Below, in pieces: positions 11,269 to 23,637 of a DNA stretch of 64,000 bases. Every line of letters starts with the position of its first letter. Within the stretch, counting starts at the first letter, position 1. A program made the translations under genes and the position numbers. The notes beneath the pieces were generated by a model. That model was not told the DNA's origin. It searched no databases and saw only the letters and a list, made by a program, of their open reading frames with translations. The stretch is from contig JACVTC010000141.1 in assembly GCA_016946835.1 (NCBI GenBank), positions 416,388 to 480,387 on the forward strand, given 5' to 3'. The DNA comes from Neocallimastix lanati (nom. inval.) (taxonomy: Eukaryota; Neocallimastigomycota; Neocallimastigomycetes; Neocallimastigales; Neocallimastigaceae).

Positions 11269-12038
11269 TATAAAGTTTTGGTAAAAAAATAGATTATAAA
11301 TCAATACTTCAATAATAACACTAAAACACAAAATAATAGTTTTAAAGAACAAGTTTTATTAATTTTTTAAATATTAAAATCTTTATTTATTTTAAAGTGT
11401 TATTAACAAGAAATCGTTAATAACAATTCCATCGATTAAAATACATGAAATTTGATAACTATTTATATTTTTATCTTATTACATTTATAATATATAATTC
11501 CTATTGAATTATATTATATAGCTATTTATTTAAAAACAATACTAACCTAAACTAATAATAAATAATTAACTATTACTAAATAAAGAGAATTATAATTAAT
11601 AACTAAAATAAATATAATCAATTCTAATTGAGTTCATTTATTATTTATTTATTATTTAAATATTATTAGTAAATTTATTATATATTTTCTATTTAAAAAT
11701 AATATAAAAGTTGTCATAATTATTTAATATAAATTTAGCATAAAATGCCGTAAGTTTCAACATGACTATTGCATAGTTTCATGTTGTTAATTTATCTTGT
11801 GAAAAACCTTAACTCTTATTATTTAAATTAAATTACATAAAAAGAAATGATTTTCAAATACTAGTTTCACAAGAGAAATTTTTAATTTATTAGTATGATT
11901 GGGAAAAAATCGAAATTATGTTAAAAATATTTTCAATAATTTTATACACGTGATTTCAAATAAATTTATTTTAATTTTACTTAAATTTATGATTAAATTT
12001 AATTAAAATTATTTAAAGATATTAATAATATCTTTACA
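11269..12038. mobile_element. 770-bp insertion inside the copia-1 zinc-knuckle codons
   Basis: The insert is bounded by a 5-bp direct repeat, GAAGG, at 11264-11268 and 12039-12043; one copy restores the CCHC spacing. Ends are TATAAAG... and ...CTTTACA, so the inverse complement begins TGTAAAG, a 6 of 7 match that hints at very short terminal inverted repeats. It contains a perfect hairpin (11397-11424) and a CACGTG. No ORF is present. It could be a small DNA transposon or an atypical solo LTR; the class is unresolved. Confidence 0.72.
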
Positions 12039-13693
12039 GAAGGTTTGGTCATTTTTCTGATGAATGCAGATTTAAAGATAATAGTTACAAAAATAATAAT
12101 AAAAGAAATAAGAATCAACAAAAACGAAATAACTATAATAGAGGGAGGCACCATATAAACAAAATACAATGCAAAAATGCCGAAGTAAATAATATAAATA
12201 AAAATTATATTGATAAACACGAAGAATATTTCTTCGAAGATTATAATGATTCATATAATTTTGAATCAAATAATATTTTTTGCAATTATTCAAAAAACCT
12301 TTTGCCAATGCAAAAATTAAAATATTACACATGCAGTAATTCATCAGAAGATAAGAAAAACAATAAAAATGATAAAAACAAATTGAACGCGTGGACACTT
12401 GATTCCGGAACTACCTACCATATGACCGGAGATTTAGAATGTCTATCCAATATAACAAAGTTTAATAAAAGAATATATTTCGCCAATGGAGAAAATGTAA
12501 AATCAAAATTTATAGGAACATATAAAGGATACATTAATGATAATAAAATAAATTTAAAAAATGTTTTATATGTACCTGTATTCAAGAGAAATTTAATATC
12601 AATAGACTGTCTTAGTGATCAATATTTTAAAACAATTTTTCAAAAGATTAATAATAAAAATAATGTAACTATTTACAACAAAAACAATAATAAAATATAC
12701 AGTACCAGTGCTAATGAATCCAGAACTTACACTATATGGACCTCTAAAAGAAAAATTGAATTTACAAATAACTCACTTTGTAACAATATTTCTTCTGAAT
12801 CTGAAAAAGATGATAATATGAATACATGGCATCGGAGATTAGGTCACTTTAATATTAATAGTTTAAAAAATATTTTATCAAAAATTGAAAATAAAAATAA
12901 ATGTAAAATATGTGCTCACTCCAAATTAAGAAATTTTCCGTTCCATACTAATGAAAGAAGGGCTTCTGAACCATTTGAAAGAGTCCATATGGATACAGTC
13001 TCCTTGAAACAAAGTTCACTTTATGGAAATAAATGTTTTTTAACTATTCTGGATGACTATTCTAGATACGGATGGGTCATCTTTTGTAAATCTAAGAGTG
13101 AAGTTTTTAATATTTTTCTAATTTGGTATAATAGAGTTAAAAATATTTTTAATAAAACTATAAAATATTTACATTCGGATAATGGTACCGAATTTATAAA
13201 TAATAAATTTAATGAATTTTGTAATATGAACGGTATTATTTTTGAACATACTATTCCTAACAACCCGCAACAAAATGGTAGAGTTGAACGTCTTCATGGA
13301 ACTTTATTACCTAGTGCTAGAGCAATGTTAGAAGACGCTCATTTAAATCATGTATTTTGGGAGGACGCTATTACTACAGCTAATTATATACATAATAGAA
13401 TCCCTCATAAAGGTAATAATAATAATATTCCTTACGAACTTTTATATAATGAAAAAGTGGACTTTAAAAAATTTAAAGTTTTTGGATGTCAGGTTTTCTA
13501 TTACGTTCCTAAACAATTCCGTAAAAAATTGTCAAACTCTGCTCTTCCAGGTATTTTTATCGGTTATGATCAAAATCCCTCTGCTTACAAAATATACGAT
13601 ATTACTAATAATAAAGTTATCCTTTCCCGTTCGGTTGTCTTTTTTGAGGATACTCCAGGTAATTGTAATTCTCCTTCTTCTATTAATTTATAA
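12039..13693 (+). CDS. copia-1 Gag C-terminus, protease and integrase
   Basis: The frame runs from the second half of the CCHC knuckle (F-G-H-F-S-D-E-C) through a basic linker, the aspartic protease (W-T-L-D-S-G-T-T-Y-H-M-T-G at about 12393) and integrase. Integrase shows the zinc motif (H-R-R-L-G-H...C-K-I-C), catalytic aspartates in H-M-D-T and H-S-D-N-G-T-E-F, and the glutamate in N-G-R-V-E-R-L-H-G-T. Frame 12302 has an ATG but it is internal. The frame ends at TAA 13691-13693 in the linker; the RT frame continues one base back (-1). The overlap, ATTAATTTATAA, is not a canonical slippery heptamer, so a small indel is more likely than programmed shifting. Confidence 0.88.
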
Positions 13694-16413
13694 ATTTTAC
13701 TCCATATTATGAAATCGGGGGAGACAATAATGATGATGACTTTGACTTTCATTTAAATACTGATAATACTGATAATAACATTAATAATAATATTAATAAT
13801 GACAATAATAATATTAATAACGATAATGATACTAATAATTATAATAATAATAATAATATGAATACTAATAATAATAATAATGATTTAAGTAACACATATA
13901 ATAATATAAATAATTTTATAAATGAAAATAATAATAATAATATAAATAATTTAAATAATTTACCATATTACTATAATAGTAATATAAATTATTATGATCC
14001 TTCTATTTATGGTAAAAATTTTTATGGCCAATATAATTATAATACTCCAAATTATTATCTGCCATATTATAATTACAATAATTTAAAACAAATTTTTTCT
14101 TCTCCTGTTTTAAATTATCCTCATTTAAATTTTCAAAGTGGCCATTTAAATAATTTAAATGTAAATTTTGAAAATGATAATAATTTAAAGGATTATAATA
14201 ATAATAATTTATTTTCTGAAAATGATAAAATTAAAAATATTAATTTAATTAATAATAATAATTTAAATAACAATAATGACAATTCTAATTTAAACATAAA
14301 CAATGAAAATTTAAATTCAAATTTAAAATTTAAAAATAATCAAAATAAAATTCAAGAACATACAATAAACAATTCAGGAAATAATACCAATTTAAATAAT
14401 AATCAGGAAATATTAAATAACATTGATAATAATAATAATATTAATAATAAAGGTAATTATTTTGAATTAAAAAATTTAATTAAAGATAATTTAAATATAA
14501 ATAAAGTAAATAATAATTTAAGAAATGTAAACAAAGAATTAAATTTAAATAACAAAAATGTAAGTAAAGAATTAAATTTTAATAATAATGTGAATAATAA
14601 TATCAATAATAATAATGGTAAAAATGGCGAAATTGTAAGTATAAATTTACATAATGAAATTAACTCTGTAAATGAACAATTAAATTCAAAATTAAAAAAT
14701 AATTTAAATTCAAATAAACAATTAAATGTAAACAAACATTTAAATTCAAAAATTGAAAATTCCGAAAACAAAAATTTTAATAAACTTAATGCTGCTAAAA
14801 GAAAATTCAATGGAGAAATTGAAAATGATATTAATAAAAAAATAAAAAATTTAGCTAATTTTGAATTATTTTCATGTAATAATGAAGTATTAAAACCTCC
14901 TTTAAGTTTTAAAGAAATTTATGGACGACCTGATGAAGAATTATGGCTAAAGGCTGTGGAGAACGAATTAAATAATATGAAAAATAAAAGGGTATATAAA
15001 TATGTTCCTTATATTCCAAAAGATAAGAATATAATATCCTGTAGATGGGTATTTACATATAAAAAGGACGATAAAGGTAAAATAAATAAATATAAAGCTA
15101 GATTAGTTGCAAGAGGTTTTTCACAAATACTAGGTATAGATTATAGAGAAACCTTTTCGCCAACTTTAAAACAAGACTCATTAAGAATAATAACAGCTTT
15201 AGCTGTTTATTACAATTTTAATATTTATCAATTAGATATAAAGGCAGCTTACTTAAATGCCGACTTAGAAGAAGAACTATACATGGATATTCCACAAGGT
15301 GATAAAAATTATAATAATGGATTCCGGAAATTAAATAAAGCTATATATGGACTTAAACAGGCAGGTAGAATGTGGAATTTTAAAATTAATGATACATTAC
15401 TAGAATTAGGATTTAATAGATGTAAAAGTGAGCCTTGTGTATATATTAAAAAGGATAGAAATAATAATATTATATGTATTTTAGCTATTTATGTAGATGA
15501 TATTTTAATAGCTGGTAAAAATAAAGAAATAAATAAAATTAGAGAAGAAATTAAAAGTAAATTTGAATTAAGTGACATTGGTGAAATAGATTTCATAATA
15601 GGAATAAAATTTGTTAAATGTAATGATGGTTATATATTACATCAATCACAATATGTAGATAAAATATTAGATGAATTTAAAATTGATAAATATGATGAAA
15701 TATCAAACATGATGTATTATAAAAATGAAAAACTTAGTAAGAAAAAATTCAACCAAAAATTATATATGAAGGCTGTTGGATGTTTATTATATTTGGCTAT
15801 AGGAACAAGACTAGATATAATGTTTGCTACTAGTAAAGCTTCAAGAAAAAATCAGGATCCCACTTACGAAGATTGGTTCAACATTTTAAAAATTTTTAGA
15901 TATTTAAATGGAACCAAATATTATGGATTAAAATTTACTAACAATATTGACTTAAATATTTTTGTTGATGCTGATTTAGGTGGAGACGAAAGAACAAAAA
16001 GGTCAACTACTGGTTTTCTAATTTTAATGGGTTCTACACCAGTCTCATGGTATTCCAAGCTTCAACAATGTGTGGCTGTGTCAACAGCTGAAAGCGAATA
16101 TTATAGTTTAAATGAATGTGCTCTTAAATGCTTATGGATAAAGAATTTCTTGGATGAATTAAATATTAATACAGGATGTATGACAATTAAAATAGATAAT
16201 AAAGCTGCGATATATAACAGTAAAAACGAAACAATTAATCCCAAGTCAAGACATATAGATTTAAAGTATCACAAAATTAGAGAATTGGTAAAAGAAAATA
16301 AAATTGATTTAAAATATATAAAATCACAATATAATTTAGCTGATGGACTAACTAAATATTTAAATGGTACTTTAACTAATAAATTTAGAAATACTTTACT
16401 ATATAAAATTTAG
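13687..16413 (+). CDS. copia-1 reverse transcriptase and RNase H with Asn-rich linker
   Basis: The frame is open from 13687. The first ~400 residues are a low-complexity Asn-dominated linker homologous in position to that of copia-2. RT follows from about 14930: W-L-K-A-V-E-N-E-L, K-A-R-L-V-A-R-G-F-S-Q, Q-L-D-I-K-A-A-Y-L-N-A and the catalytic Y-V-D-D-I-L-I-A-G (about 15490). RNase H includes V-D-A-D-L-G-G-D, S-T-T-G-F, S-T-A-E-S-E-Y, and R-H-I-D-L-K-Y-H-K-I-R-E near the end. All catalytic blocks look intact. The stop at 16411-16413 lies about 20 bases before the 3' LTR. Confidence 0.92.
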   Translation, partial: FINFTPYYEIGGDNNDDDFDFHLNTDNTDNNINNNINNDNNNINNDNDTNNYNNNNNMNTNNNNNDLSNTYNNINNFINENNNNNINNLNNLPYYYNSNINYYDPSIYGKNFYGQYNYNTPNYYLPYYNYNNLKQIFSSPVLNYPHLNFQSGHLNNLNVNFENDNNLKDYNNNNLFSENDKIKNINLINNNNLNNNNDNSNLNINNENLNSNLKFKNNQNKIQEHTINNSGNNTNLNNNQEILNNIDNNNNINNKGNYFELKNLIKDNLNINKVNNNLRNVNKELNLNNKNVSKELNFNNNVNNNINNNNGKNGEIVSINLHNEINSVNEQLNSKLKNNLNSNKQLNVNKHLNSKIENSENKNFNKLNAAKRKFNGEIENDINKKIKNLANFELFSCNNEVLKPPLSFKEIYGRPDEELWLKAVENELNNMKNKRVYKYVPYIPKDKNIISCRWVFTYKKDDKGKINKYKARLVARGFSQILGIDYRETFSPTLKQDSLRIITALAVYYNFNIYQLDIKAAYLNADLEEELYMDIPQGDKNYNNGFRKLNKAIYGLKQAGRMWNFKINDTLLELGFNRCKSEPCVYIKKDRNNNIICILAIYVDDILIAGKNKEINKIREEIKSKFELSDIGEIDFIIGIKFVKCNDGYILHQSQYVDKILDEFKIDKYDEISNMMYYKNEKLSKKKFNQKLYMKAVGCLLYLAIGTRLDIMFATSKASRKNQDPTYEDWFNILKIFRYLNGTKYYGLKFTNNIDLNIFVDADLGGDERTKRSTTGFLILMGSTPVSWYSKLQQCVAVSTAESEYYSLNECALKCLWIKNFLDELNINTGCMTIKIDNKAAIYNSKNETINPKSRHIDLKYHKIRELVKENKIDLKYIKSQYNLADGLTKYLNGTLTNKFRNTLLYKI

Positions 16414-16434
16414 TATATTAAACTTACGAGGGAG

Positions 16435-16695
16435 TGTTAGAAATAAGTTTAATATAGTTAATATAAAATTAATATATAATTAATAAATATAAATATAGTT
16501 AATAATAAATAATTATAATATCATAAACATAAAATATATGTATAAATGTTAGTGGCGTATTATATCAGATGATATATATCACACATATATATATGTAAAA
16601 TTATTATAAAAATGTATGTTATAAATAATCAACAATGTAATATTTTAATATACGGAACTTTTAATAATAAATAAATAAAGTGTAATTTTATAACA
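16435..16695 (+). repeat. copia-1 3' LTR
   Basis: This is the direct copy of 9953-10213. The one difference seen is C in the 5' LTR (ACAACGTAAT) against T here. Confidence 0.95.
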
Positions 16696-17207
16696 TTATT
16701 TTTCCTAAAAACTAAAAACCCCTTTTCTAAATTAATTTTATTAGAAATTGGTTATTATTAAGAAATTACATTTTAAAATTATAAAATTTAATAATATGAA
16801 ATATATTTTAAATATATAATATAAATTATATATATATAAGAATACAATATCTATATTTAAATAATAAATGTATATTATATGTAAAATATAAAATAAATAT
16901 AAAATAATACATAATAATATATTATATAATATAATAAAAAATCCTATTAAAGTTAAATATAAGAATATTGTTATATTTTAATATAATAATATATAATTAT
17001 AAAATAAATATATAATTTAATATATTATAAAATAATATGTAATTTAATATATATTATAATAGTAATTATAATATAATAATGAATAATTAATAATATATTA
17101 TAAAAATTATTATCAAAAGATATAAATTTAATATTTAATAATTATTATTAAATATACAAATATGTTACTACACATATTTGTTTTAGATCATAATCAATAA
17201 CATATAA
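16696..17207. other. AT-rich spacer between copia-1 and copia-3
   Basis: This is almost pure A/T with no ORF. No LTR or gag of copia-3 is found here, so the 5' end of that element was lost. Confidence 0.55.
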
Positions 17208-19967
17208 AATAATAATAATCTAGAATTAAACCTTATTGGTAACAATAAATTAGTAAAACCTCATGATAGTCCACTCCCACCTATGATTCCAAACATAATT
17301 ACAAACGACCTAAATAGAAAAACTATATATGAATTCATTATCAATCATAAATGTCATCAAGATTATAATAATGGTTATGTAATATCCATAGATTCTGGAG
17401 CATCTTCAAATATCACGGGATCACTTAAAAATCTATGTAATGTTAGAGATTATCATACTAATATGATCCTACCAACAAAGGAAAAAGAAATAGTACAAGT
17501 TTCAAAAATTGGAGATCTTACGGGATACATCAATAATATTTACTTCATAATAAAAAATGTATTATATTCAGAAGATATTAATGAAAATAAAACATTAATA
17601 TCATTTAACGATCTTAAAAGACAATACTTAGCTGATGTTATCATTATTGATAACAATGCATACTTTAGATTAGCAAAATTAAACGGTCAACTTTTATGTA
17701 TAGAAAAAGAAAACTCAATTAAAATTTGTAATATTTACGTTAATAATAAACAAGGAAATTATAAAACAATATACAGTTTACAAAGTAACAATCTAGACCA
17801 ATACTCCTTAAGTATATGGCATAAAAGACTGTGCCATTTCTATAATAATAATCTTATTAAATACTTAAATGGCCATACTATTAACAAAACTCACTGTATT
17901 GGCTGTAAAATTTCAAAGCTGAAGAAAGAACCTTTCAGAAAAACATTAAATGCAAGAAGCACAAGACTATTGGAACTAATTCATTCGGATATTATTGGAC
18001 CTCTTAAAGAATCAAGGAATAATTTCAAATACATTTTAACTTTCCTTGATGACTTCACAAGAAAAAGTTGGATATATCTACTGAAAAGAAAATCGGAAGT
18101 TCCAGAAATTTTTGAAAATTTCATACGAATGGTAACAAACGAATCAAATTTAACAATAACCAAAATACAAAGTGATAATGGAAAGGAATATACTTCAAGG
18201 AAATTCATAGATATCTGTAACAAAGCAGGTATACAAAGAAATCTTATTGTTCCAAGAAACCCACAAAGCAACGGAAGAGCTGGAAGATTAAATGGAACAA
18301 TAATTAATGCTACAAAAGCATTATTAAATCAAGCAAAGTTTGATAATTTTAACAAATCAAATGAAAATGTTAATATCGAAAATGAAACAAATCAAACAAG
18401 CAATGAAATAAATAAACAAATAAATAGTATTGATTTAGATACTCCACAAACATTCATAGAAGCAGTAACTAGTGATGAAAAGGATAAATGGATAGAAGCA
18501 ATATCAAACGAACTCGAAAACCTCTACAACAACGAAACCATGTCCTTAGTAAAAAGGCTACCCGAAGGAAGAAAACCTATTGAATATAAATGGGTATTCA
18601 CAAAAAAATATAACGATAAAGGAGAACTTGAAAAATACAAGGCTAGACTAGTGATCAAAGGATTTAAACAAATTGAAGGAATTGATTATGACAAAACATA
18701 CTCTCCCACGTTATCTGTTGAAAGTATGCGTTTAGTCATCGCAATAGCTTCATTACATAATTGGAATATACAACAATTAGACATTAAAGCTGCATATCTA
18801 AATGCTCCTCTTAATGAAAAAATATATATGACAATTCCAGAAGGAGATCCAAACTACAAAAACGGTTTTTGGAAACTGAACAAAGCCTTATACGGATTGA
18901 AACAAGCAGGAAGAATGTGGAATATAACAATATCTAATTTTCTGAAGAGTATAGGTTTTACTCAACTAAAAAGTGAACAATGTTTATTCTCAAAATCAAA
19001 CTCTCAAAAAGAAACTACTTGCATTGTTGCATTATATGTAGATGATATGCTTATTACAGGCTTAAATAATGAAATAAACTCCACTGTTGAACTAATTAAA
19101 AACAAATTTAAAATATCAAAATGTAGTCCAGTAAATCATATACTTGGAATAACTGTCGAACCTACTGAATATGGATATAATATTTCACAAAAGAAATATA
19201 TTAACGATATTTTAAAAAGATTCAAAATAAATGAAAATCAAAAATCCTCTACTCCTTGTGTAGGTGAAAACATTAAAGAAATTAACAATGAACCATTCGA
19301 TAATAGTATCTATCAAAGCGCAGTAGGCTCTCTCATACATTTAGCAAAATGCACAAGACCTGATATTGCTTGTGCAGTAAACAAAGCATCAAGAAAAAAT
19401 AAAAATCCAAATATGACTGATTGGAAAAAGGTATTACAAATATTTAAATATATTAACCAAACCAAAGATTATTATTTACAATATAAAAGAGATGGAAATC
19501 TTAAAGGCTATACCGACTCCAACTTCGCTGAAGATATAACCAATAGTAAATCTACATCTGGAAATATCTACTTCCTAGCTTCAGGACCAGTTTTATGGAT
19601 GTCAAGACAACAACAATGTGTCTCAAGATCCACTGCCGAAGCAGAATATGTTGCATTATCGGAAGCCGTTGCAAATGGCTTATGGTTAAAAAGTATTCTT
19701 GAAGAACTATTCAATAAAAAATTCAAAATAAATCTCTATGATGACAATAAAGCCAGTCTATATTCCGCCGAAAATTTCGCTATTGGAAAAAGACTAAGAC
19801 ACATACGTGTAAGTTACCATTTCTTCAAGGAACATGTTGAAAATAATAACGTTATTTTACAACATATCAAATCCGAAGACAATCTTGCTGATATACTCAC
19901 AAAAGATGTCAATAGAAATAAAATGTTATTCTTCGCAAACAAAATTTTCAAGAAAAATCTTGTTTAG
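17208..19967 (+). pseudogene. copia-3: Ty1/copia pol remnant lacking gag, 5' LTR and part of integrase
   Basis: One open frame (ATG at 17283; open from 17208) encodes PR (I-D-S-G-A-S-S, residues 36-42), a truncated integrase, RT (Y-V-D-D-M-L-I-T-G) and RNase H (R-H-I-R-V-S-Y-H-F-F-K-E). Integrase has the HHCC finger, D236 and D298. The third catalytic residue is Gly334 (codon GGA, 18282-18284) in N-G-R-A-G-R-L-N-G-T, where copia-1 and copia-2 have Glu. After residue 353 the rest of integrase is missing and the RT linker begins, an in-frame deletion. No gag is present. The frame is nevertheless clean over 2.7 kb, so decay is recent or RT has been kept. Bases from 19200 on are duplicated in inverted orientation at 51542-52309. 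Confidence 0.88.
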
Positions 19968-20227
19968 GGGGGAATGTTAAAATATTCACATTTTATTTTA
20001 TATCTTTATATTATTAATATTATACTTTTATATTCTTATATTATTATTAATATTATATTCTTATCGATATTATATTCTTATCTTATATTAATATTTTATT
20101 ATTATATTTTTATGTTGTGTAACATCTATCTATGTGTATTAATTCATAGAATAATCACATGGTTAAAGATGTAATTTTACTATAAATTAATTATTTTTAT
20201 TATCTTAAAAAAGTGAGTTCTTAAACA
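19966..20227 (+). repeat. copia-3 polypurine tract and 3' LTR (3' limit uncertain)
   Basis: AGGGGGGAA (19966-19974) directly follows the RNase H stop and is a typical polypurine tract; the LTR begins with TGTTAAAAT at 19975. The end is either at TTAAACA (20227) or at CTATCA (20315); no second LTR is available to decide. Confidence 0.6.
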
Positions 20228-20382
20228 TTAATAATTAATAAAAATTTATGTATTAAATAAATACAAAAATAAATAAAGTTTATTATAAAAAACACATATA
20301 CTTTTCTCACTATCAAAAAAAAAATTTTTTTTGTTTTAAATTATATATATTTCATTCATATATTGTTTATATTAATTTTATT

Positions 20383-20421
<39 letters not shown>

Positions 20422-21409
20422 TAATTATTTATTATATAAAATATATAGTTTTTAAATTAAAATTAATTAAAAAATATATTCAAATTACATTATTATATTA
20501 TAATATAAACAATAATAATAAAGTTTGATAAAAATTTTTTTTTTTTTAAATTGTTTTATTATAATAGTAAAATAATGAATAAAATATGTATTATAATTTT
20601 GTTTTATAAAAAAATAGGTATAAAATATGTAATACAATATACTATTTAAATTTGTTCCTTTTAATTAACAATTAAAAAAATGTTTTTTATACAAAAAATC
20701 ATTGAAGACTTTTAAAAGTTATTTTTAACTCGTAAAAAAGTAATTATGTTAATAGAAAATATCATTACAAATAAGATATAATAATAAGTTTTTTTTTTTA
20801 TTCAATAAAAACTTTAATAAACTAGTATAGATATAACTTATAAAAAGAAAATTGTATTATTGGAAAATATAATTTAAAATAAGATATTATAATGAAAAAA
20901 AAAAAAAAAAAATATAAAATGGTAAAAAATATTTTTTTTTTTTTTTAAATAAAAAACATTATAATGAAAGAAAAAGAAAAGTCTCAAAAAATTAAAAACT
21001 ACAGTAAGTTATTTACCTTTAATAAGTGTTATGCTAACACTTTTCTAATGGAAAAGTAATTTGAGATAAGAAAAAATATTATAAACGAAAAAAAAATTTT
21101 TTTCCATTTGATTAAACTTTAATAAGTCATTAATGATTTAATTTATAAAAGATATAATTAATGAAAAATACTATTTAAAATAAAAAATTATATTAATAAA
21201 ATAAAAAAAGCTTCTTTAATTAACAATAAAAAGTTAAAAAAAAAACATTTAGTAAACAATAAAAAGTTGAAAAGAAGTTTTTCTAATAAACAATAAAAAT
21301 TAAAAAAGTCTCTTTAATTAACAATAAAAAGTTTCTAACAATTATAAAAACTTTAATAAATTATTAAAGATATAATACACTAAAAGATATGTGATTTTTT
21401 ATTTTTAAC
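20228..21409. other. AT-rich non-coding stretch of the left arm
   Basis: The stretch has poly(T) at 20385-20419, A/T runs and repeated AACAATAAAAAGTT-like units at about 21225-21330. No coding region is seen. It is mirrored at about 50100-51281. Confidence 0.5.
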
Positions 21410-21640
21410 TTTCAGTGCGTATCCCTTTGGTCTCCCTCAAGGCATGGGAATATTGAAGTAGTCACAACACTTTGGTATGCTTTCACATAGACAGATATTG
21501 TCCCTGCTGGACGGCCTTACTGAGTGTTCAGTATTGGCTCTCTGACATGCATATTATTACTGAGAATTTTCTTAGAATGCCTCTCAAGTTCTATAATTCC
21601 CTTTGAAGCGAGGCCAGTATAACCTAACCTAATGATATAC
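21410..21640. other. Unidentified G+C-richer island (left copy)
   Basis: Roughly 230 bases are visibly G+C-richer than the surroundings. All frames have stops. One frame contains G-L-P-Q-G, reminiscent of an RT motif, but nothing around it supports RT. No tRNA, snRNA or rRNA signature was recognised. The end carries two TTAGG-like units. The mirror copy is at about 49869-50099. Confidence 0.5.
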
Positions 21641-22200
21641 ATACTAGCTCACTTTGTAATTTTATATTAGTCAGAAAGATTGCTTTAGTAGAATATATCT
21701 ACATGCATATAAAAGGTAAGTGAATATATTAATATTAATAAAAATATCATTTAAAATAAGATAATATATAATGAGAAAAATATACAATAAAAAGCTTGAA
21801 CAATTAAAAAATTATTTAATGGACTATTGACTTGACTCAGGTAAGATTAATAAAATAAACATAAATAATACTAAACCTTAATTAATAGTATTATATAAAA
21901 TTAAATAAAAAAAATTATTTTCTTAAAATAATTATTATTATTATTATTTTTTAATATAACATATTTATAGGTATTTTGATATTATAAAAAATAAAAATAA
22001 TGGTAAAATAAATTGAACAATTATATGTTGAATAATATAAAAAAATTTTTTTTTGTTTTATTTAAAAATAATTAAATAAATATTTATAAAAATTAAAAAT
22101 ACATATATATATTTTAATTGTTTTAATATATAAAAACAACAGAAAAAAATTTTAAATGAATAAAAAAAATAATAAATTTATTAAATTTTTAATTTTTTAG
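21641..22200. other. AT-rich non-coding stretch
   Basis: No gene is seen; the mirror is at about 49309-49868. Confidence 0.45.
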
Positions 22201-23319
22201 CTAACAAAATTCACAAACATAATTTGAGAATTTTGTTATCTTTGGTCCATTAATATTTTTAGTCAAAGCATTAGAAAGCATATTTTCAGCGTTTATGTAT
22301 TTAATATAATTCTTTATTTTTAATATGATCCTTACTAAAATAGAATTTTATATTTATATGTTTTAATTTTTAATATTGTCTATTTTCAGTTGTCGTTTTT
22401 CTTGAAATATTGTCAGTGAATATTCTTATTGATTTATTAAAATCAAATAATTCGAATCAAATAATTCGAATCAAATATTTCTTATCCATAATGTTTTCTT
22501 AACACATTCAGAAGTATTAATGTTTTCAGCTTCCATAGTAGAGAGTATGTTTTCTAACTAATTAAACTGAGGAATGAAGTGTTTATAATTATGTTTTTAA
22601 ACTGTTTTATTTTTGCAATTGTTTCTTTCATTTTCGGGTTTATACCTATAATAATCATTTTATCTATATAAATATCAATGATGCAAATGGACTTTATTAT
22701 TTCTTACCTTTTTAAATATACATGGTTCAAATATTAATTGATGAACCCAATACTAATAAGAAAGTTTGTCATTACCAGCCTGATTATCTCAAGCCATATA
22801 AAGTTTTGTTTAATTTCCAGAAACCCTTTTTATATCTTTTGCGGTATAGTAATAAATATTTTTGTTTAAATCTGTAATTAAATAGGCAACCTTTATATCT
22901 AATTAATAAATGACCCAATGAAATGTCGCTGCTAGAGAAATTATAAGTTTAATATTGTCGATACTTAATGTTAGTAAGAAAGTTAACTCGTAATCGAGAC
23001 CTATAATTTGACTGTAGCTTTTTGCTTCAAGCCTTTCTTTGATTTTAATTTTATTATTATTACTATCTCTTTTGATATTAAATATCCATTTTACTTTAAT
23101 TGGTATTTTACTATTGGTTAAGTCAATAACAAAAGTCATAAAAATATGATTATCATATAAACTTTTTAATTCATCATATATTGCATCTAGACACTTATTG
23201 AAGCTTAATGGAACTTCCAATTGAATACTTAATACTTCATTACTTGTATAAGATTTTTTATTTATTTCCTTTTTTACTGAGGATCCTGGTCTCTTTACTG
23301 AGAGATTATTTTAAATTTA
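22201..23319 (-). pseudogene. Degenerate Ty1/copia RT-RNase H fragment (left copy)
   Basis: On the minus strand a 105-residue piece (22903-23220) reads C-L-D-A-I-Y-D-E-L-K-S-L, K-V-K-W-I-F-N-I-K-R and the pattern L-D-Y-E-L-T-F: an RT N-terminal region with the usual basic and aspartate positions eroded. Further 3', after stops and frame changes, come Q-L-D-I-K-V-A-Y-L, the RNase H-like T-M-E-A-E-N and the C-terminal A-E-N-M-L-S-N-A-L-T-K-N. It is far more decayed than copia-1 to copia-3 and has no LTRs. Confidence 0.8.
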
Positions 23320-23601
23320 ATTTTTTATGTCCAACCTTTAAAATTTTTTTAATAAATTTAATATTTAATTAAATTTTTAATTATTATTAAATTAAATATA
23401 TAAAGAAAAAAAATTTTTTCTTTTTTCTTTTTTTTTTTTTTATTCTATTTTTAGTCTTATTTTTTATACATATGTATAATTAAAATATTTTAAAGAATAT
23501 CTATAACATTTATTATTTATACATATTTTTATTTATTAATAAAATAAAAATTAACGAAAAATTAATAATAAAACAAAATAAAAATAAATAAAAAAAAATA
23601 A

Positions 23602-23637
<36 letters not shown>

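Larger units (their letters stand above)
9953..16695 (+). mobile_element. copia-1: nearly full-length Ty1/copia LTR retrotransposon
   Basis: The element has two 261-bp LTRs that differ by eye at one base, a primer site directly after the 5' LTR, and gag, PR, IN, RT and RNase H in Ty1/copia order. A purine-rich stretch, CGAGGGAG, lies before the 3' LTR. The flanking 5-mers are TTACT and TTATT (4 of 5 identical), so the target-site duplication is only approximate. It is inactivated by an insertion in gag (11269-12038) and a frame break between IN and RT at about 13687. Confidence 0.93.

Noticed and set aside
11268..12039. The 770-bp gag insert as a spliceosomal intron (GT...TTACAG)
   Set aside because: Splicing would leave an extra Arg and break the CCHC spacing, the host introns here are about 60-180 nt, and a 5-bp duplication explains the junctions exactly.
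13682..13693. Programmed -1 frameshift between IN and RT in copia-1
   Set aside because: The overlap lacks a canonical heptamer (it reads T-AAT-TTA) and copia-2 has IN and RT in one frame, so a small indel is more likely.
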